A stretch of DNA of 64,000 bases from Ornithinibacillus sp. 4-3 (GCF_040958695.1 NZ_CP162599.1:2886001-2950000); one strand, 5' to 3'. Shown: positions 1 to 8,794, counted from the stretch's first letter. Notes: generated by a model from the sequence alone, not told the origin. A program made the numbers and translations.

Positions 1-627
1 GATCGGGTGAAAGAATGCAACAGATAATCCACCAATCATCATTGACCAGCCAATTACCACAAGAGAACCCCATTTTCGAATCAAAAGTGATGCATAAATT
101 GTATAGAATGCTAAGGCTACTCCTGAAATCAATCCCCATACAACAGATGGTAGTGGTACAACCAATTCGCTAAAGGAACCATTTGTTAGTACAAAAAATG
201 TTCCTGCGAGTGATAAAGTAACTGCAATCACATCTCGCATCGTTAGCTGAGCAACTTTTCGTAAAATATAATACAAGATTACAAAAATCGGTGCCTGATA
301 TTGCATTAATGTAGCAACTGCCGCATTTCCATGATCGATGGAAATCATAAAGGTATATTGTACAGCGACCATACCTAGATAACTAAAGATAAGGAGAGAT
401 ATAGCATCTCTTCCATTTTTCCATGGAAGAAATACAAGATGCCGCTTCTTCGATAATAATACAATAATCAGCATTAATAGACCTGATGAGATTAATCGAA
501 CCGCAACAAGCCAGCCCACTGTAATGCCCTCATCAAATAAGCGTTGTGACACGGTTGCCGCAATGCCCCAGAATATTGCACCTATTAATACTAAAATGAT
601 GCCGAGCCATCTTGCATTCTTCGCCAT
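1..627 (-). CDS. EamA/DMT-family transporter, C-terminally truncated by window edge
   Basis: An open frame runs from ATG at 627 through the window start with no stop (209 codons). The product is very hydrophobic, with about six membrane helices visible. It begins with a helix typical of the drug/metabolite transporter superfamily (GAIFWGIAATVSQ) and later has the conserved ALMQYQAP-like segment (here VATLMQYQAPIF) of the EamA repeat, so it is probably a metabolite or amino-acid exporter. Members are about 300 residues, so roughly one third lies outside the window. The Shine-Dalgarno sequence upstream of 627 is weak, so the start is fairly but not fully certain. The substrate cannot be told from sequence. 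Confidence 0.85.
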   Translation of the reverse strand, partial: MAKNARWLGIILVLIGAIFWGIAATVSQRLFDEGITVGWLVAVRLISSGLLMLIIVLLSKKRHLVFLPWKNGRDAISLLIFSYLGMVAVQYTFMISIDHGNAAVATLMQYQAPIFVILYYILRKVAQLTMRDVIAVTLSLAGTFFVLTNGSFSELVVPLPSVVWGLISGVALAFYTIYASLLIRKWGSLVVIGWSMMIGGLSVAFFHPI

Positions 628-683
628 TTCACTATTTCTCGCTTTCCCTAGCAAAATTAATTTCTATTAAACTTCCTTAACCA

Positions 684-730
684 ATAAAAAAGCAATCACC
701 GAGAAGAGGGTTCTTCCAGTGATTACTTTT
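684..730 (-). terminator. Rho-independent terminator downstream of the rhodanese gene
   Basis: Read on the minus strand, a hairpin (AGTAATCAC / GTGATTGC outer arms, GAAGA/TCTTC inner arms) is followed by a run of six T. It lies about 100 bases after the rhodanese stop. The opposite strand is also T-rich after the hairpin. Confidence 0.7.
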
Positions 731-834
731 ATTCTATTTTAAGAGATATATCTCTTTCGACATTTTACTCCATCCTGTTTCATTATAAGGAATGAAATAA
801 ATATTTGCAAGAATTAGCGAAATTCTAAAAGTCC

Positions 835-1176
835 TTATTTATGCTTCTCTAGAAATGCTTTCCAAGCTTTTAAACCACCGTCTAAAACAGTTACGTCATA
901 TGCCTGCTCTGATAAAATATTTGCGCATTTTGTTGCTGAATTTCCTGTAGTACATGTGATGATATAAGCTTGATCTTTTTCTAGCGGTATTTCTGCTTCC
1001 TTCTCTTCTGCTAAAGCAAAGATTTCCGTTTTTACGATGTTTTTGCTATTTACACTAGGCGCTTTTAAGTGAAAATCTTGATATTTCTCCTCTGCACGAA
1101 CATCAACTATATTAATTTCCTCGTTATTTTCTAAAAGCTTATATAATTCTTCTGCACTGATTTTTTTGAGTGTCAT
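835..1176 (-). CDS. Single-domain rhodanese-like protein
   Basis: Small (113 aa) rhodanese-fold protein, presumably a cytoplasmic sulfurtransferase handling persulfide sulfur. The active-site loop begins with the cysteine of CTTGNSA (about residue 75), after an ITC strand, and the N-terminal INIVDVRAEEKY is the usual rhodanese start strand. I chose ATG at 1176 because AAAGGGG lies 9 bases upstream; an upstream in-frame ATG at 1212 would add 12 charged residues without a good ribosome site. It is monocistronic, followed by a terminator at 684-730. The acceptor or partner is unknown. Confidence 0.85.
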   Translation of the reverse strand: MTLKKISAEELYKLLENNEEINIVDVRAEEKYQDFHLKAPSVNSKNIVKTEIFALAEEKEAEIPLEKDQAYIITCTTGNSATKCANILSEQAYDVTVLDGGLKAWKAFLEKHK

Positions 1177-1301
1177 TGTCCTTGCCCCTTTCTCTATTTC
1201 TCTTCGTATCATACACCATAGCGGTGTGAATACTCAATCTCCGCAAATGTACCATTCTTCCTTTATTAGCATAAGCTACTATGAAAAGATAATGGAAAGG
1301 A

Positions 1302-1805
1302 ATGAACATTTTGTACCCGACACCATTTTATTATTTACCAGCTGACTTTCCGATTTACCCTATGCCTTGGAGAGATATGGAAATGCGCTATCCTATTGAA
1401 ACACCTCATAAGCCATTAAAGGATTATGGCAAAGAACCACTTGTCATCAACATTCATGGAGCAGCGATGAGAAACAATACATTCCGTACGACGATCTGGA
1501 CGGGTGATCATCTACAGGTCGTTGTTATGAGTATTCCTCCTGGTGAAGACATCGGTCTGGAAGCACATCCACATGTCGATCAATTTCTAAGGTTAGAGTC
1601 TGGAGAAGGGCTTGTACAGATGGGTAAATCTAAAAATCAATTTGATGTGGAGACATTTGCTTATCGTGGTGATGCAATTGTGGTTCCTGCTGGTACATGG
1701 CATAATCTTACGAATATCGGCAATACACCGATAAAGCTCTACACCATTTATGCACCACCAAATCACCCATTTGGTACTGTTGAACAGCTTAAACCCAAAT
1801 CTTAA
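1302..1805 (+). CDS. Cupin-domain protein
   Basis: 167 aa. A single cupin barrel spans about residues 60-160. Metal-binding motif 1 is visible as EAHPHVDQFLRLESGEG, followed by motif 2 with GDAIVVPAGTWHNLTN. The N-terminal 50 residues are proline- and tyrosine-rich (PTPFYYLPADFPIYPMPW). The biochemical role is not deducible; cupins of this size bind a metal and act as small enzymes or sensors. The site GGAAAGG ends one base before ATG 1302, but TTG at 1311 is 10 bases from it, so the true start may be 1311. A clear terminator follows. Confidence 0.8.
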   Translation: MNILYPTPFYYLPADFPIYPMPWRDMEMRYPIETPHKPLKDYGKEPLVINIHGAAMRNNTFRTTIWTGDHLQVVVMSIPPGEDIGLEAHPHVDQFLRLESGEGLVQMGKSKNQFDVETFAYRGDAIVVPAGTWHNLTNIGNTPIKLYTIYAPPNHPFGTVEQLKPKS

Positions 1806-1820
1806 TTCAATCATTACATT

Positions 1821-1863
1821 GAGAGAACGTTATTATTCAATCTTCAAACGTTTCTCTCTTTTT
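1821..1863 (+). terminator. Terminator after cupin gene
   Basis: GAGAGAACGTT pairs with AACGTTTCTCTC across a short loop (one bulge), followed by TTTTTC. Confidence 0.75.
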
Positions 1864-1885
1864 CTTTATCTTTCAAACTCTTTTG

Positions 1886-1914
1886 TTCATATTTTACATT
1901 AAACCCATTATAAT
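1886..1914 (+). promoter_or_regulatory. Probable sigma-A promoter of the MFS gene
   Basis: A perfect TATAAT (1909-1914) lies 45 bases before the ATG. A weaker -35 match, TTCATA, sits 17 bases upstream of it. Confidence 0.45.
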
Positions 1915-1958
1915 GTTAGGTAGAAAACACATCGCAAGACTTTGAAAGGTGAGAACAG

Positions 1959-3131
1959 ATGAGAGCGATTAAAGTATTATTAACAAATTCTTTTCTAATG
2001 AGTGTAAGCTTCTTTGCCTTTATTCCTTTTTTATCAGCTTATATTACAGGAGATTTAGCATTATCTGCCGGAATTGCTGGGCTTGTATTAATGATTCGAC
2101 AGTTAAGCCAGCAAGGTACCTCCTTTATATCAGGAATGCTTGGTGATCGCTTTGACTATCGAAAATTAATTAGTCTTGGGATGCTTATTCGTGGAATTGG
2201 CTTCTTCTTATTTGCATTTTGTACAACCACTACCGAATTAATTATCGCAGCAATTATTTCTTCCATTGGTGGCTCTCTATTTGAGCCAATAAGTAAAGCT
2301 GCTATTTCATTATTTACACCTAGTGAAAAACGCGGAGAAGTATTTGCGCTTGATAAAATTGTTCGTCATTCGGGAATTATTAGTGCCGGTGTACTAGGTG
2401 GGGTCTTATTCCATCTTGATTTCGTCTATACTTGTTTAGTTTGTGGAGGAATCTTTGTGATTGCAGGAATTATTACATTTTTCTTATTACCTCAAGAACA
2501 AGTATTAGTAGAGAAGCAGTCCTTTAAAGAATCTTGGCAGCGTGTAAAATCTGATGGACAATTTATGTATTTTACTATCTGTATGATTGGATTCTGGTTT
2601 ATGTTTATGCAGCTGTATTTAGCTATTCCACTTCATGCAGCAGATGTATTCAATAACACTTCATTCGTTTCAGGATTATTTATCGTTTATGGAGTGATTG
2701 TTATTGCTTTACAAATTCCACTACAAAAAGGAATGAAACACTTTGAGCGCTTAACTGTTATTAAATTTGGTTTAGCAACGATGGCAATTGGTATGCTCAT
2801 TGTAGGTTTCTCATCAAGCTTTATCCCATTCTGGAGTGGATTCGTATTATTTGCAATTGGCATTATGCTAGTAGAACCAACTTCTTATGAATATACATCA
2901 GAGGTTGCCCCACCACAATTCTCAGGAAGCTATTTCGGCTTTGCCTTAATGGCGATGGCTGTTGGTGGAGGAATTAGTCAAGGTGCTGGTGGTTGGATTT
3001 ATGATCATCTGCCAGAGCTAAACTGGATTCTTTGTTTAGTTATCGGACTTCTTGCTTCCTTTGGTATTCATCACTTACAAGGGAAAAATCGTAAAACAAA
3101 AGAACTTATTAGCGCTAAATCCAATCAATAA
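1959..3131 (+). CDS. MFS transporter, drug-exporter type
   Basis: 390-aa integral membrane protein with 12 predicted hydrophobic segments. The major-facilitator signature between helices 2 and 3 is visible as GMLGDRFDYRKLI (residues about 59-71). Length and pattern fit the MDR-type exporters of Bacillaceae. ATG 1959 follows GAAAGGTGAG at good spacing. It is a single-gene transcript: own promoter, and a terminator immediately after the stop. The substrate is unknown. Confidence 0.88.
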   Translation: MRAIKVLLTNSFLMSVSFFAFIPFLSAYITGDLALSAGIAGLVLMIRQLSQQGTSFISGMLGDRFDYRKLISLGMLIRGIGFFLFAFCTTTTELIIAAIISSIGGSLFEPISKAAISLFTPSEKRGEVFALDKIVRHSGIISAGVLGGVLFHLDFVYTCLVCGGIFVIAGIITFFLLPQEQVLVEKQSFKESWQRVKSDGQFMYFTICMIGFWFMFMQLYLAIPLHAADVFNNTSFVSGLFIVYGVIVIALQIPLQKGMKHFERLTVIKFGLATMAIGMLIVGFSSSFIPFWSGFVLFAIGIMLVEPTSYEYTSEVAPPQFSGSYFGFALMAMAVGGGISQGAGGWIYDHLPELNWILCLVIGLLASFGIHHLQGKNRKTKELISAKSNQ

Positions 3132-3133
3132 AA

Positions 3134-3168
3134 GATGCAGGATGGATAATTTCCGTCCTGCATTTCTT
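3134..3168 (+). terminator. Terminator after MFS gene
   Basis: GATGCAGGA pairs with TCCTGCAT-TC, followed by TTTCTTATTC. Confidence 0.75.
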
Positions 3169-3225
3169 ATTCTAAAGTAAGAGTGTATAAAAAATCACAT
3201 AAGTTAATGCTTATTCAGAATTTGC

Positions 3226-3377
3226 GCTGTCTAGCTACGAGCGCCAAAAACTAAGAGATTTCGCGTCACAACCTACAATCTCTTAGTTTTTCGACGTAGA
3301 GGCCGTACTAGTGCGGGCGTTGTGCTCGTGACGTCACGTTCTTAGCCTGTAAGGGCGCGACTTTCGCTTTTCGTTCT
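3226..3377. repeat. Structured non-coding dispersed-type repeat
   Basis: About 150 bases of GC-richer, non-coding sequence between the MFS terminator and selO. It starts with gcgctgtctagctacgagcg and ends with gggcgcgactttcgcttttc. This resembles, from memory, the 'TGTCTAGCTCCAGCGC ... GGGCGCTTCCGCTTTTC' palindromic element scattered through Bacillus and Geobacillus genomes. Inside it is a perfect 15-bp inverted repeat (arms 3246-3260 and 3277-3291, 16-base loop), and the ends GAGCGCC / GGGCGC are complementary-like. Only one copy is in the window, so its repetitive nature is inferred. Confidence 0.5.
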
Positions 3378-3378
3378 A

Positions 3379-4854
3379 TTATGTCCCACAATATGTTTGG
3401 TAATATTCACTTATCTCTGGACTATTTGCATAGGCTCCTTGTTCACAAGTATGGGCATAAGGATTTTCTAATGCTTTTGATAACGTGTTAAAAGCGGTGT
3501 AATCCTGATTGTTTACTGCTTCAGCTAATGCCTCTTCCACAAAATAATTGCGCGGGATCAATGCAGGATTATTTGCCTTCATTAGTTCTTGAACTTCTTC
3601 CGCAGATTTTCCTTCTTTCTCCAAACGCGTTTGCCATTTTTCTAGCCATTCCTTAAAATCTGCTTGCTGGTAAAGTGCTAAACTATCTAATCGATTAAAA
3701 GTTAATGCTAAAAAAGTATTCGTATAATCTGCTTTATAGGTTTCCATCAAATAAAGTAGTTGCTTGAATAAATCCTCATCTGCTTCATCTGCTGTGAATA
3801 AACCTAGTTTCTTACGTATTCCATCCACAAAATATTTTTCGAACTGTGTATGAAACACCTCTAGCTTAGCTTGAGCAATTTGCAAAGCTTTCTCCTCGTC
3901 CTCTGCGAAAAGAGATAATAAGGTTTCCGCAAAACGTGCTAGATTCCACTGACCAATATAAGGCTGATTCACATAAGCATAACGCCCTTCTCGATCGATG
4001 GAGCTAAATACAGTATTTCGATGATACGTATCCATAAACGCACATGGGCCATAATCAATTGTTTCGCCACTAATTGTCATATTATCTGTATTCATTACAC
4101 CATGTATAAAACCAACTAACTGCCATTTGGCAATTAATTGCGCCTGTCGATCTGCCACGGCTTCATAAAAACGGATATATTTATTCTCTACATCTATTAA
4201 CTCTGGATAATGGCGTTTGATCGCATAATCTGCAAGCTGTTTTACTTCCTCATTTTCACCAAATACCAAAGCATATTGAAATGTCCCTACTCGCAGGTGA
4301 CTTGCTGCTGTACGAGTCAACACTGCTCCTGTTAAAGGTCTTTCTCTTTGCACAAATTCACCTGTTGTTGCTACTGCAAGAGATCGAGTTGTCGGAATTC
4401 CCAATCCATGCATCGCTTCACTAATTAAATACTCTCTAAGCATCGGCCCCAGTGCTGCACGTCCATCTCCACCACGTGAATAGGCAGTTCGTCCAGCACC
4501 TTTTAATTGAATATCAACAGATTTCCCACTAGGTGTCTGCTGCTCTCCTAACAAAATCGCACGTCCATCACCTAAACGAGTAAAGCCCCCAAATTGGTGC
4601 CCTGCATAGGCTTGAGCAATGGGATCTGCTCCTGTCGGAAGCTGACTTCCTGTAAAATATGCAGCTCCAATAGGACTTTCTAGCTTATCCTGTTCTAAGC
4701 CAAACTCATCTGCTAATTCCTTATTAAACAGAACAAGCTTAGGTTCTTTTGCTGGTGTCGGTGGCTGATTTGTATAAAAAAATGGCGGTAGCTCATTATA
4801 CGTATGCATAAGCTTCCAGCCATAGATATTTTTCTTTTCCATGGAATCACTCAT
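3379..4854 (-). CDS. selO: SelO/YdiU pseudokinase-fold protein AMPylase
   Basis: 491-aa member of the SelO family, which transfers AMP from ATP to protein Ser/Thr/Tyr residues in redox stress. The inverted kinase-like active site is visible: LGDGRAILLGE near residue 100, the catalytic loop HGVMNTDNM and the metal-binding TIDYGPCAFMD around residues 235-265. The C-terminus ends in Cys-Gly-Thr, with cysteine in the third-from-last position that holds selenocysteine in eukaryotic SelO. I placed the start at ATG 4854, 10 bases after the thpR stop, because the longer frame to 4905 overlaps thpR; the ribosome site is weak, so ATG 4842 is possible. Likely cotranscribed with thpR. Confidence 0.9.
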   Translation of the reverse strand: MSDSMEKKNIYGWKLMHTYNELPPFFYTNQPPTPAKEPKLVLFNKELADEFGLEQDKLESPIGAAYFTGSQLPTGADPIAQAYAGHQFGGFTRLGDGRAILLGEQQTPSGKSVDIQLKGAGRTAYSRGGDGRAALGPMLREYLISEAMHGLGIPTTRSLAVATTGEFVQRERPLTGAVLTRTAASHLRVGTFQYALVFGENEEVKQLADYAIKRHYPELIDVENKYIRFYEAVADRQAQLIAKWQLVGFIHGVMNTDNMTISGETIDYGPCAFMDTYHRNTVFSSIDREGRYAYVNQPYIGQWNLARFAETLLSLFAEDEEKALQIAQAKLEVFHTQFEKYFVDGIRKKLGLFTADEADEDLFKQLLYLMETYKADYTNTFLALTFNRLDSLALYQQADFKEWLEKWQTRLEKEGKSAEEVQELMKANNPALIPRNYFVEEALAEAVNNQDYTAFNTLSKALENPYAHTCEQGAYANSPEISEYYQTYCGT

Positions 4855-4864
4855 TTCATTTTCT

Positions 4865-5416
4865 CTAAATGTTATTTGCCAATGGAAACCTGGCAGTCTC
4901 TTCATATTTTGGCATTTGCTTTGGGTTTATTTTAAATAAGGAAAATGCGGCTACTGGAAAGACAATGCTTTCAAAAGCTTCCTTCTTTATTTGCAGCGGT
5001 TCCTGGTTCTTTCGTTTCTTTGCAATCGTAATATGAGGTACAAAGCGATCATCTATTGGTATCTTTAATATCGAAGAAATCCGTTGATTAATCTCTTGTT
5101 GTAGATCCAGCAATATTTTTTCCTCAGCAACCTGCAAATACACGACACGAGGACCAGATTCAGAGCCAAAGTAGTTTAATCCATTCATGGATAAAGTAAA
5201 ATCAGCATGTTGTTCACCTATATGCTTTAATGTCTGAACAACATTTTCATAATGCTCCTCAGCAATCTCACCTAGATAGCGTAATGTGATATGATAATCT
5301 GCCGGCTCTGGAAGCACTTTATAATTTTCATTAAGTGCATATTTTTCTTGAAATATAACTGCTTGTTCTGCCAGGGAGTCTGGTACTTTAATGCCAATAA
5401 AATAATGCTGTTTCAT
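4865..5416 (-). CDS. thpR: RNA 2',3'-cyclic phosphodiesterase (2H family)
   Basis: 183 aa, cytoplasmic 2H phosphoesterase. Two HxT/S-type motifs are seen: HITL near residue 41 and HITI near residue 130, which place the two catalytic histidines in a pseudo-twofold fold. It matches the bacterial '2'-5' RNA ligase' family, which hydrolyses 2',3'-cyclic phosphate ends. The N-terminus MKQHYFIGIKVP is characteristic. It lies just upstream of selO in the same direction and is preceded by the terminator of the cupin gene, so it starts a two-gene unit. Confidence 0.88.
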   Translation of the reverse strand: MKQHYFIGIKVPDSLAEQAVIFQEKYALNENYKVLPEPADYHITLRYLGEIAEEHYENVVQTLKHIGEQHADFTLSMNGLNYFGSESGPRVVYLQVAEEKILLDLQQEINQRISSILKIPIDDRFVPHITIAKKRKNQEPLQIKKEAFESIVFPVAAFSLFKINPKQMPKYEETARFPLANNI

Positions 5417-5439
5417 TTACCTCTCTCCTACTTAATTAA

Positions 5440-5485
5440 GAAAAGGAAACTGTACCCTTTATACTTAGCGTCCCCGACAGTCTCC
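5440..5485 (-). terminator. Terminator after second cupin gene
   Basis: On the minus strand GGAGACTGT pairs with ACAGTTTCC (one G-U) and is followed by TTTTCTT. Confidence 0.7.
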
Positions 5486-5498
5486 TTCTCTATTCCAA

Positions 5499-5816
5499 TT
5501 AGATGATTTTCGTCATAGTTGCATAGACAGAAACACGTTCATCACTTTCATTAATTAAACCAATTTCTTCAGAGTCCTCACATAAAATGACATCACCTTT
5601 TTGATATTCCGCTTCGCTTCCATTAATCGAAATTTTAATCGTTCCTTCTAATACAAGCAGATAAACTTCACGCCCTGGGTGAGTATGCGGTCTAAGGTCT
5701 TGTCCAGGTAGGAAATTCAGCATAAATGCCACACTTCTTCTTGTTTTAATAATATCTACTTTTGTAAAACGTTCCTCATCAAACTGCTGGGCATCGAACA
5801 TTGATTTGGTTTCCAT
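5499..5816 (-). CDS. Small cupin-domain protein
   Basis: 105 aa, essentially one cupin barrel. Motif 1 is LRPHTHPGREVYLLVLEG (residues about 42-59) with two His and a Glu as metal ligands; motif 2 (KGDVILCEDSEEIGLIN) lacks the usual His. ATG 5816 follows AAGGGGGAAAG. It lies 20 bases downstream of the DUF4256 gene and is probably cotranscribed with it, ending at a terminator. The function is not known; cupins of this size commonly act as small metal-dependent enzymes or oxidative/heavy-metal stress proteins. Confidence 0.82.
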   Translation of the reverse strand: METKSMFDAQQFDEERFTKVDIIKTRRSVAFMLNFLPGQDLRPHTHPGREVYLLVLEGTIKISINGSEAEYQKGDVILCEDSEEIGLINESDERVSVYATMTKII

Positions 5817-5836
5817 TGGCTTTCCCCCTTAATTTT

Positions 5837-6403
5837 CTATACAGCTAAGATCCCTCTAAATCCACGTGATCCATAATAGGAATCTGCACCGTTATGATAA
5901 GTAAACACATGATCATAACGACGATCACAGAAAATTGCTCCACCTTGAGCACGAATCACATCTGGTGTTTTTACCCAAGTAGAAGTTTTCATATCAAAAT
6001 TCTCTATTTCCTGTAATGCTCGATATTGTTCCTCTGTCAAAATCTCTACCCCAAGAATTGTCGCAACATCTACCGCACTATTCTCAGGCTTATGCTTCTT
6101 CCGCGCTTCAAGTGCCGCTCGATCATAACAAATGCTTCTACGCCCTTTTGGACTTTCTTTTGTACAGTCTATAAAGGTAAGCTCTGTCTGACCTGGTTCA
6201 AGTACTACTACATCAGGTTCTCCATAAGTTTCCTCCATCAACCAAAGACTAATCATTGCTTCTTCATTTCCTCTTATCTTTTGATGAACATCCTCCCAGT
6301 TTAACCCTTCATGACGATGCATATTTCCTTCAAACCGTTCTTTTAACGTTTCTAATAATGTCGCTTTTTCTTCCGCAGTAATTTTTCTTCTTTCTATAGT
6401 CAT
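5837..6403 (-). CDS. DUF4256-domain protein of unknown function
   Basis: 188-aa soluble protein. It matches, from memory, the DUF4256 family, with a conserved WEDV segment early, the middle FIDCTKESPKGRRSICYD and the C-terminal YYGSRGFRG. These proteins occur in Bacilli and other bacteria with no assigned activity. ATG 6403 follows GGGAGG at good spacing. The next gene downstream is a small cupin, 20 bases away. No membrane segment or signal peptide is seen. Confidence 0.75.
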   Translation of the reverse strand: MTIERRKITAEEKATLLETLKERFEGNMHRHEGLNWEDVHQKIRGNEEAMISLWLMEETYGEPDVVVLEPGQTELTFIDCTKESPKGRRSICYDRAALEARKKHKPENSAVDVATILGVEILTEEQYRALQEIENFDMKTSTWVKTPDVIRAQGGAIFCDRRYDHVFTYHNGADSYYGSRGFRGILAV

Positions 6404-6589
6404 ATCTAAAATCCTCCCTTACTATTACATACCCTATTATCACTATTTTTAAATGTTCTAAATAGAGTTTTTCCCTCTTAAACATTAATTTCTGCTTTAT
6501 TAATATAAGATTATCCTATTTCTCATTATAAATCTGGATTCCATATCATTTAACTTTGATTCCTCATCGATTCAGAGCATAGGATCCTC

Positions 6590-8308
6590 CTATATTTGCG
6601 TCTTTGCCATATTCCATTCCTTAATAAACTGTTGGATAGATTGCTGTCTTAGATTACGCTCATTACGAACAGCCTTTATTGCTACTTCGTATAATTCCAT
6701 ACTCAGCTGCCAATTTTCTTTTAACCTACTAAAATTGGCAAATAAGGCAAATGCAGTTGCTCCCATTAAATAAACATTTGTTATTTCATCGATGATCGCA
6801 CCTTGTTCAAACTCTTCAGGCGACATAAAACGAGAGCTCCCCCACATCCTTCCAACATTGTTCACATAGGGCATTTCTGCATAAAAATCGATATCACAAA
6901 TCATTGTTTGCTCTGCATTGAAATCATAGAGAATACTACCATCATAAAAGTCTATGGCAACATAATTTTGCTTACTGACATGATGATGGAAGGTTAAGAT
7001 TTTATCAAATACAGCCAATCTTTTAGAAAAAGGTAGTTGCAAGAATTTTCTCCTGGATAGCGGATATTGCCTCCCCATACATTCTCCATCTACCCAATAA
7101 AATATAGCCGCAAAGCCTCCATCAATGTCTTCTGCTTTAATAAATTTGATTAAGTTAGCATGAGCCAAATCCTTATACACAGGTATAGTGGCTTTCAATC
7201 TTTCGATAGCATCCTCAAGTGTTCCCGAATATTGCTCTGTAGGGGCTCCAGCAAACTTAATAAAGTATCTGTTCTCCCCATTTTCTACCCCAAAACAAAT
7301 ATTTCCAGAATCCTGATCATCAAAAACTTTGAACACTTTACCATATTGTTGGATAAACGACATATCGAAAGGTTCTTTCAATTTATATGGAATATCATCT
7401 AAATATTGAATATAAAAATCCTTCAAATACCAGGTTGGCACAGGGCTATTCATGTGATCAAACCAAGAGAGAACATCCTGTGCCTGATTTTTCATTGTTT
7501 CTAATTCCTGCTCGCCTTCTTTGATTGCCCAAGGGAAGGAAGATAGTATATTGCTGGAAATATATAATGCTAATAATTTGAAAAATTCTAGAGGAGGCTC
7601 CCCATCGAAATACCCCTTTAGTTGTCCTGTTGCAAAATATGGACTGACTGATGCGCTCCACACAATCCGATTAAACTCTTCCCATGGATCACCAAAATCA
7701 AAACGATTAAAATCAATAATGGAGAGATGTTGATCAGATGAAATAATCATATTGCCTGTATGATAATCTCCATGTTGAAAACACTGTGGTCGATTAGCTA
7801 ATAAATAGCGATGATTTTCAATGTATTCGATCACCTTATCATCGCCAGCAAACCTGATTCCACACGCTTTATATTTTGTTATTTTATCATCTGCTTTTCG
7901 ATTAAAGTATATATCCCAAGCTTCCTGTTCTTTTGGCGCTGGAAGAGAATGAATTAATTGAAGCATTTTTCCTGACTTTATTCCAAGCTCGTATTGCTCT
8001 GCTTCCGTTAAAAGTGGCAAAACATCCTCCGCATCCGCTCCATCACACCATGTGAACAATGAATAGACACTTTTTCCATTATTACAAGTTCCAAAGCTCA
8101 ATGGCTGTGACATAGAAACTCCTAATCTCGCAACCTGACTCATTAACTCATATTCTGCCTTTTTCCCATCATAATGAGAAATATCTGTAATACGTAGGAG
8201 TAATCTTTGTCCGTCCGAGGTCTCTACATAGTATTTTTCATCGTCTGACCAGCCTATATGAATCTGTTCTATTTTAATGAATGAATTATAGCCTGGTATG
8301 TTCTGCAT
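6590..8308 (-). CDS. Fusion of an APH-type kinase and a second degenerate protein-kinase-like domain
   Basis: 572 aa in two parts. Residues 1-300 are an aminoglycoside-phosphotransferase-type kinase: catalytic loop HGDYHTGN, metal site IIDFNRFDFGDP. Residues about 310-572 form a second kinase-like domain: VAIDFYDGSILYDF in the catalytic-loop position, CDIDFYAE as DFG equivalent, and SRFMSPEEF like an activation-segment end. The second half looks like a stand-alone kinase family of Bacilli, so the fusion is unusual. The catalytic-loop Asn of half two appears replaced (Ser). ATG 8308 follows AGGAGG. Substrates are unknown; homoserine/choline/aminoglycoside-like small molecules are possible for half one. 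Confidence 0.75.
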   Translation of the reverse strand: MQNIPGYNSFIKIEQIHIGWSDDEKYYVETSDGQRLLLRITDISHYDGKKAEYELMSQVARLGVSMSQPLSFGTCNNGKSVYSLFTWCDGADAEDVLPLLTEAEQYELGIKSGKMLQLIHSLPAPKEQEAWDIYFNRKADDKITKYKACGIRFAGDDKVIEYIENHRYLLANRPQCFQHGDYHTGNMIISSDQHLSIIDFNRFDFGDPWEEFNRIVWSASVSPYFATGQLKGYFDGEPPLEFFKLLALYISSNILSSFPWAIKEGEQELETMKNQAQDVLSWFDHMNSPVPTWYLKDFYIQYLDDIPYKLKEPFDMSFIQQYGKVFKVFDDQDSGNICFGVENGENRYFIKFAGAPTEQYSGTLEDAIERLKATIPVYKDLAHANLIKFIKAEDIDGGFAAIFYWVDGECMGRQYPLSRRKFLQLPFSKRLAVFDKILTFHHHVSKQNYVAIDFYDGSILYDFNAEQTMICDIDFYAEMPYVNNVGRMWGSSRFMSPEEFEQGAIIDEITNVYLMGATAFALFANFSRLKENWQLSMELYEVAIKAVRNERNLRQQSIQQFIKEWNMAKTQI

Positions 8309-8329
8309 ATAAATCCTCCTATCATTAAA

Positions 8330-8740
8330 TTATTTTAAAAATCTTACGAATGTTTGCGCTCTGATTTCCATATCTTCTTGATAGAAATTGGTAATAGGCA
8401 GTATTATTTTACTTTCATATTTATAGGATTCTTCTCCCGCCCAGCATGTATAAAACTCAAAATAATCCCCTATTGCAAGATAGTTATTCATCCATTCACA
8501 AAGCTCATGAAGCGCTTTTTTCGCTTGATTATACATGATGTCATCTTGATATTTCGAAAGCTCAATTCCCCACGAATCATATGTAACCTCATACACATAT
8601 TTTGTAGAATATTGGAATTCTTGTATTTCTAATCGACTATCCTTATTTGAAAAAAGTGTTCCAATATAGATTGTATTGTCATTTCCCGTATTCATTATTG
8701 GAACTTTTATGTTACAGCCAATATAACTCACTAAACTCAT
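8330..8740 (-). CDS. Uncharacterised Bacillales protein
   Basis: 136 aa from ATG 8740 (MSLVSYIG). A frame to 8791 exists but runs up against the terminator of hisF. The protein has no signal or membrane helix and is rich in aromatic and acidic residues (NNYLAIGDYFEFYTCWAGEE, about residues 85-105). I recall similar unnamed proteins in Bacillus starting with LxSYIGCN, with no known function. It ends 21 bases before the kinase-fusion gene, so the two are probably cotranscribed. The ribosome site is weak. Confidence 0.6.
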   Translation of the reverse strand: MSLVSYIGCNIKVPIMNTGNDNTIYIGTLFSNKDSRLEIQEFQYSTKYVYEVTYDSWGIELSKYQDDIMYNQAKKALHELCEWMNNYLAIGDYFEFYTCWAGEESYKYESKIILPITNFYQEDMEIRAQTFVRFLK

Positions 8741-8794
8741 ATGTATTGCTTCTATTAACCATATTTCACTGATAATAACTTTGAAATGCATATA

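Noticed and set aside
8741..8791. Longer start of the uncharacterised 8330-8740 protein
   Set aside because: The extension abuts the hisF terminator and has no ribosome site.
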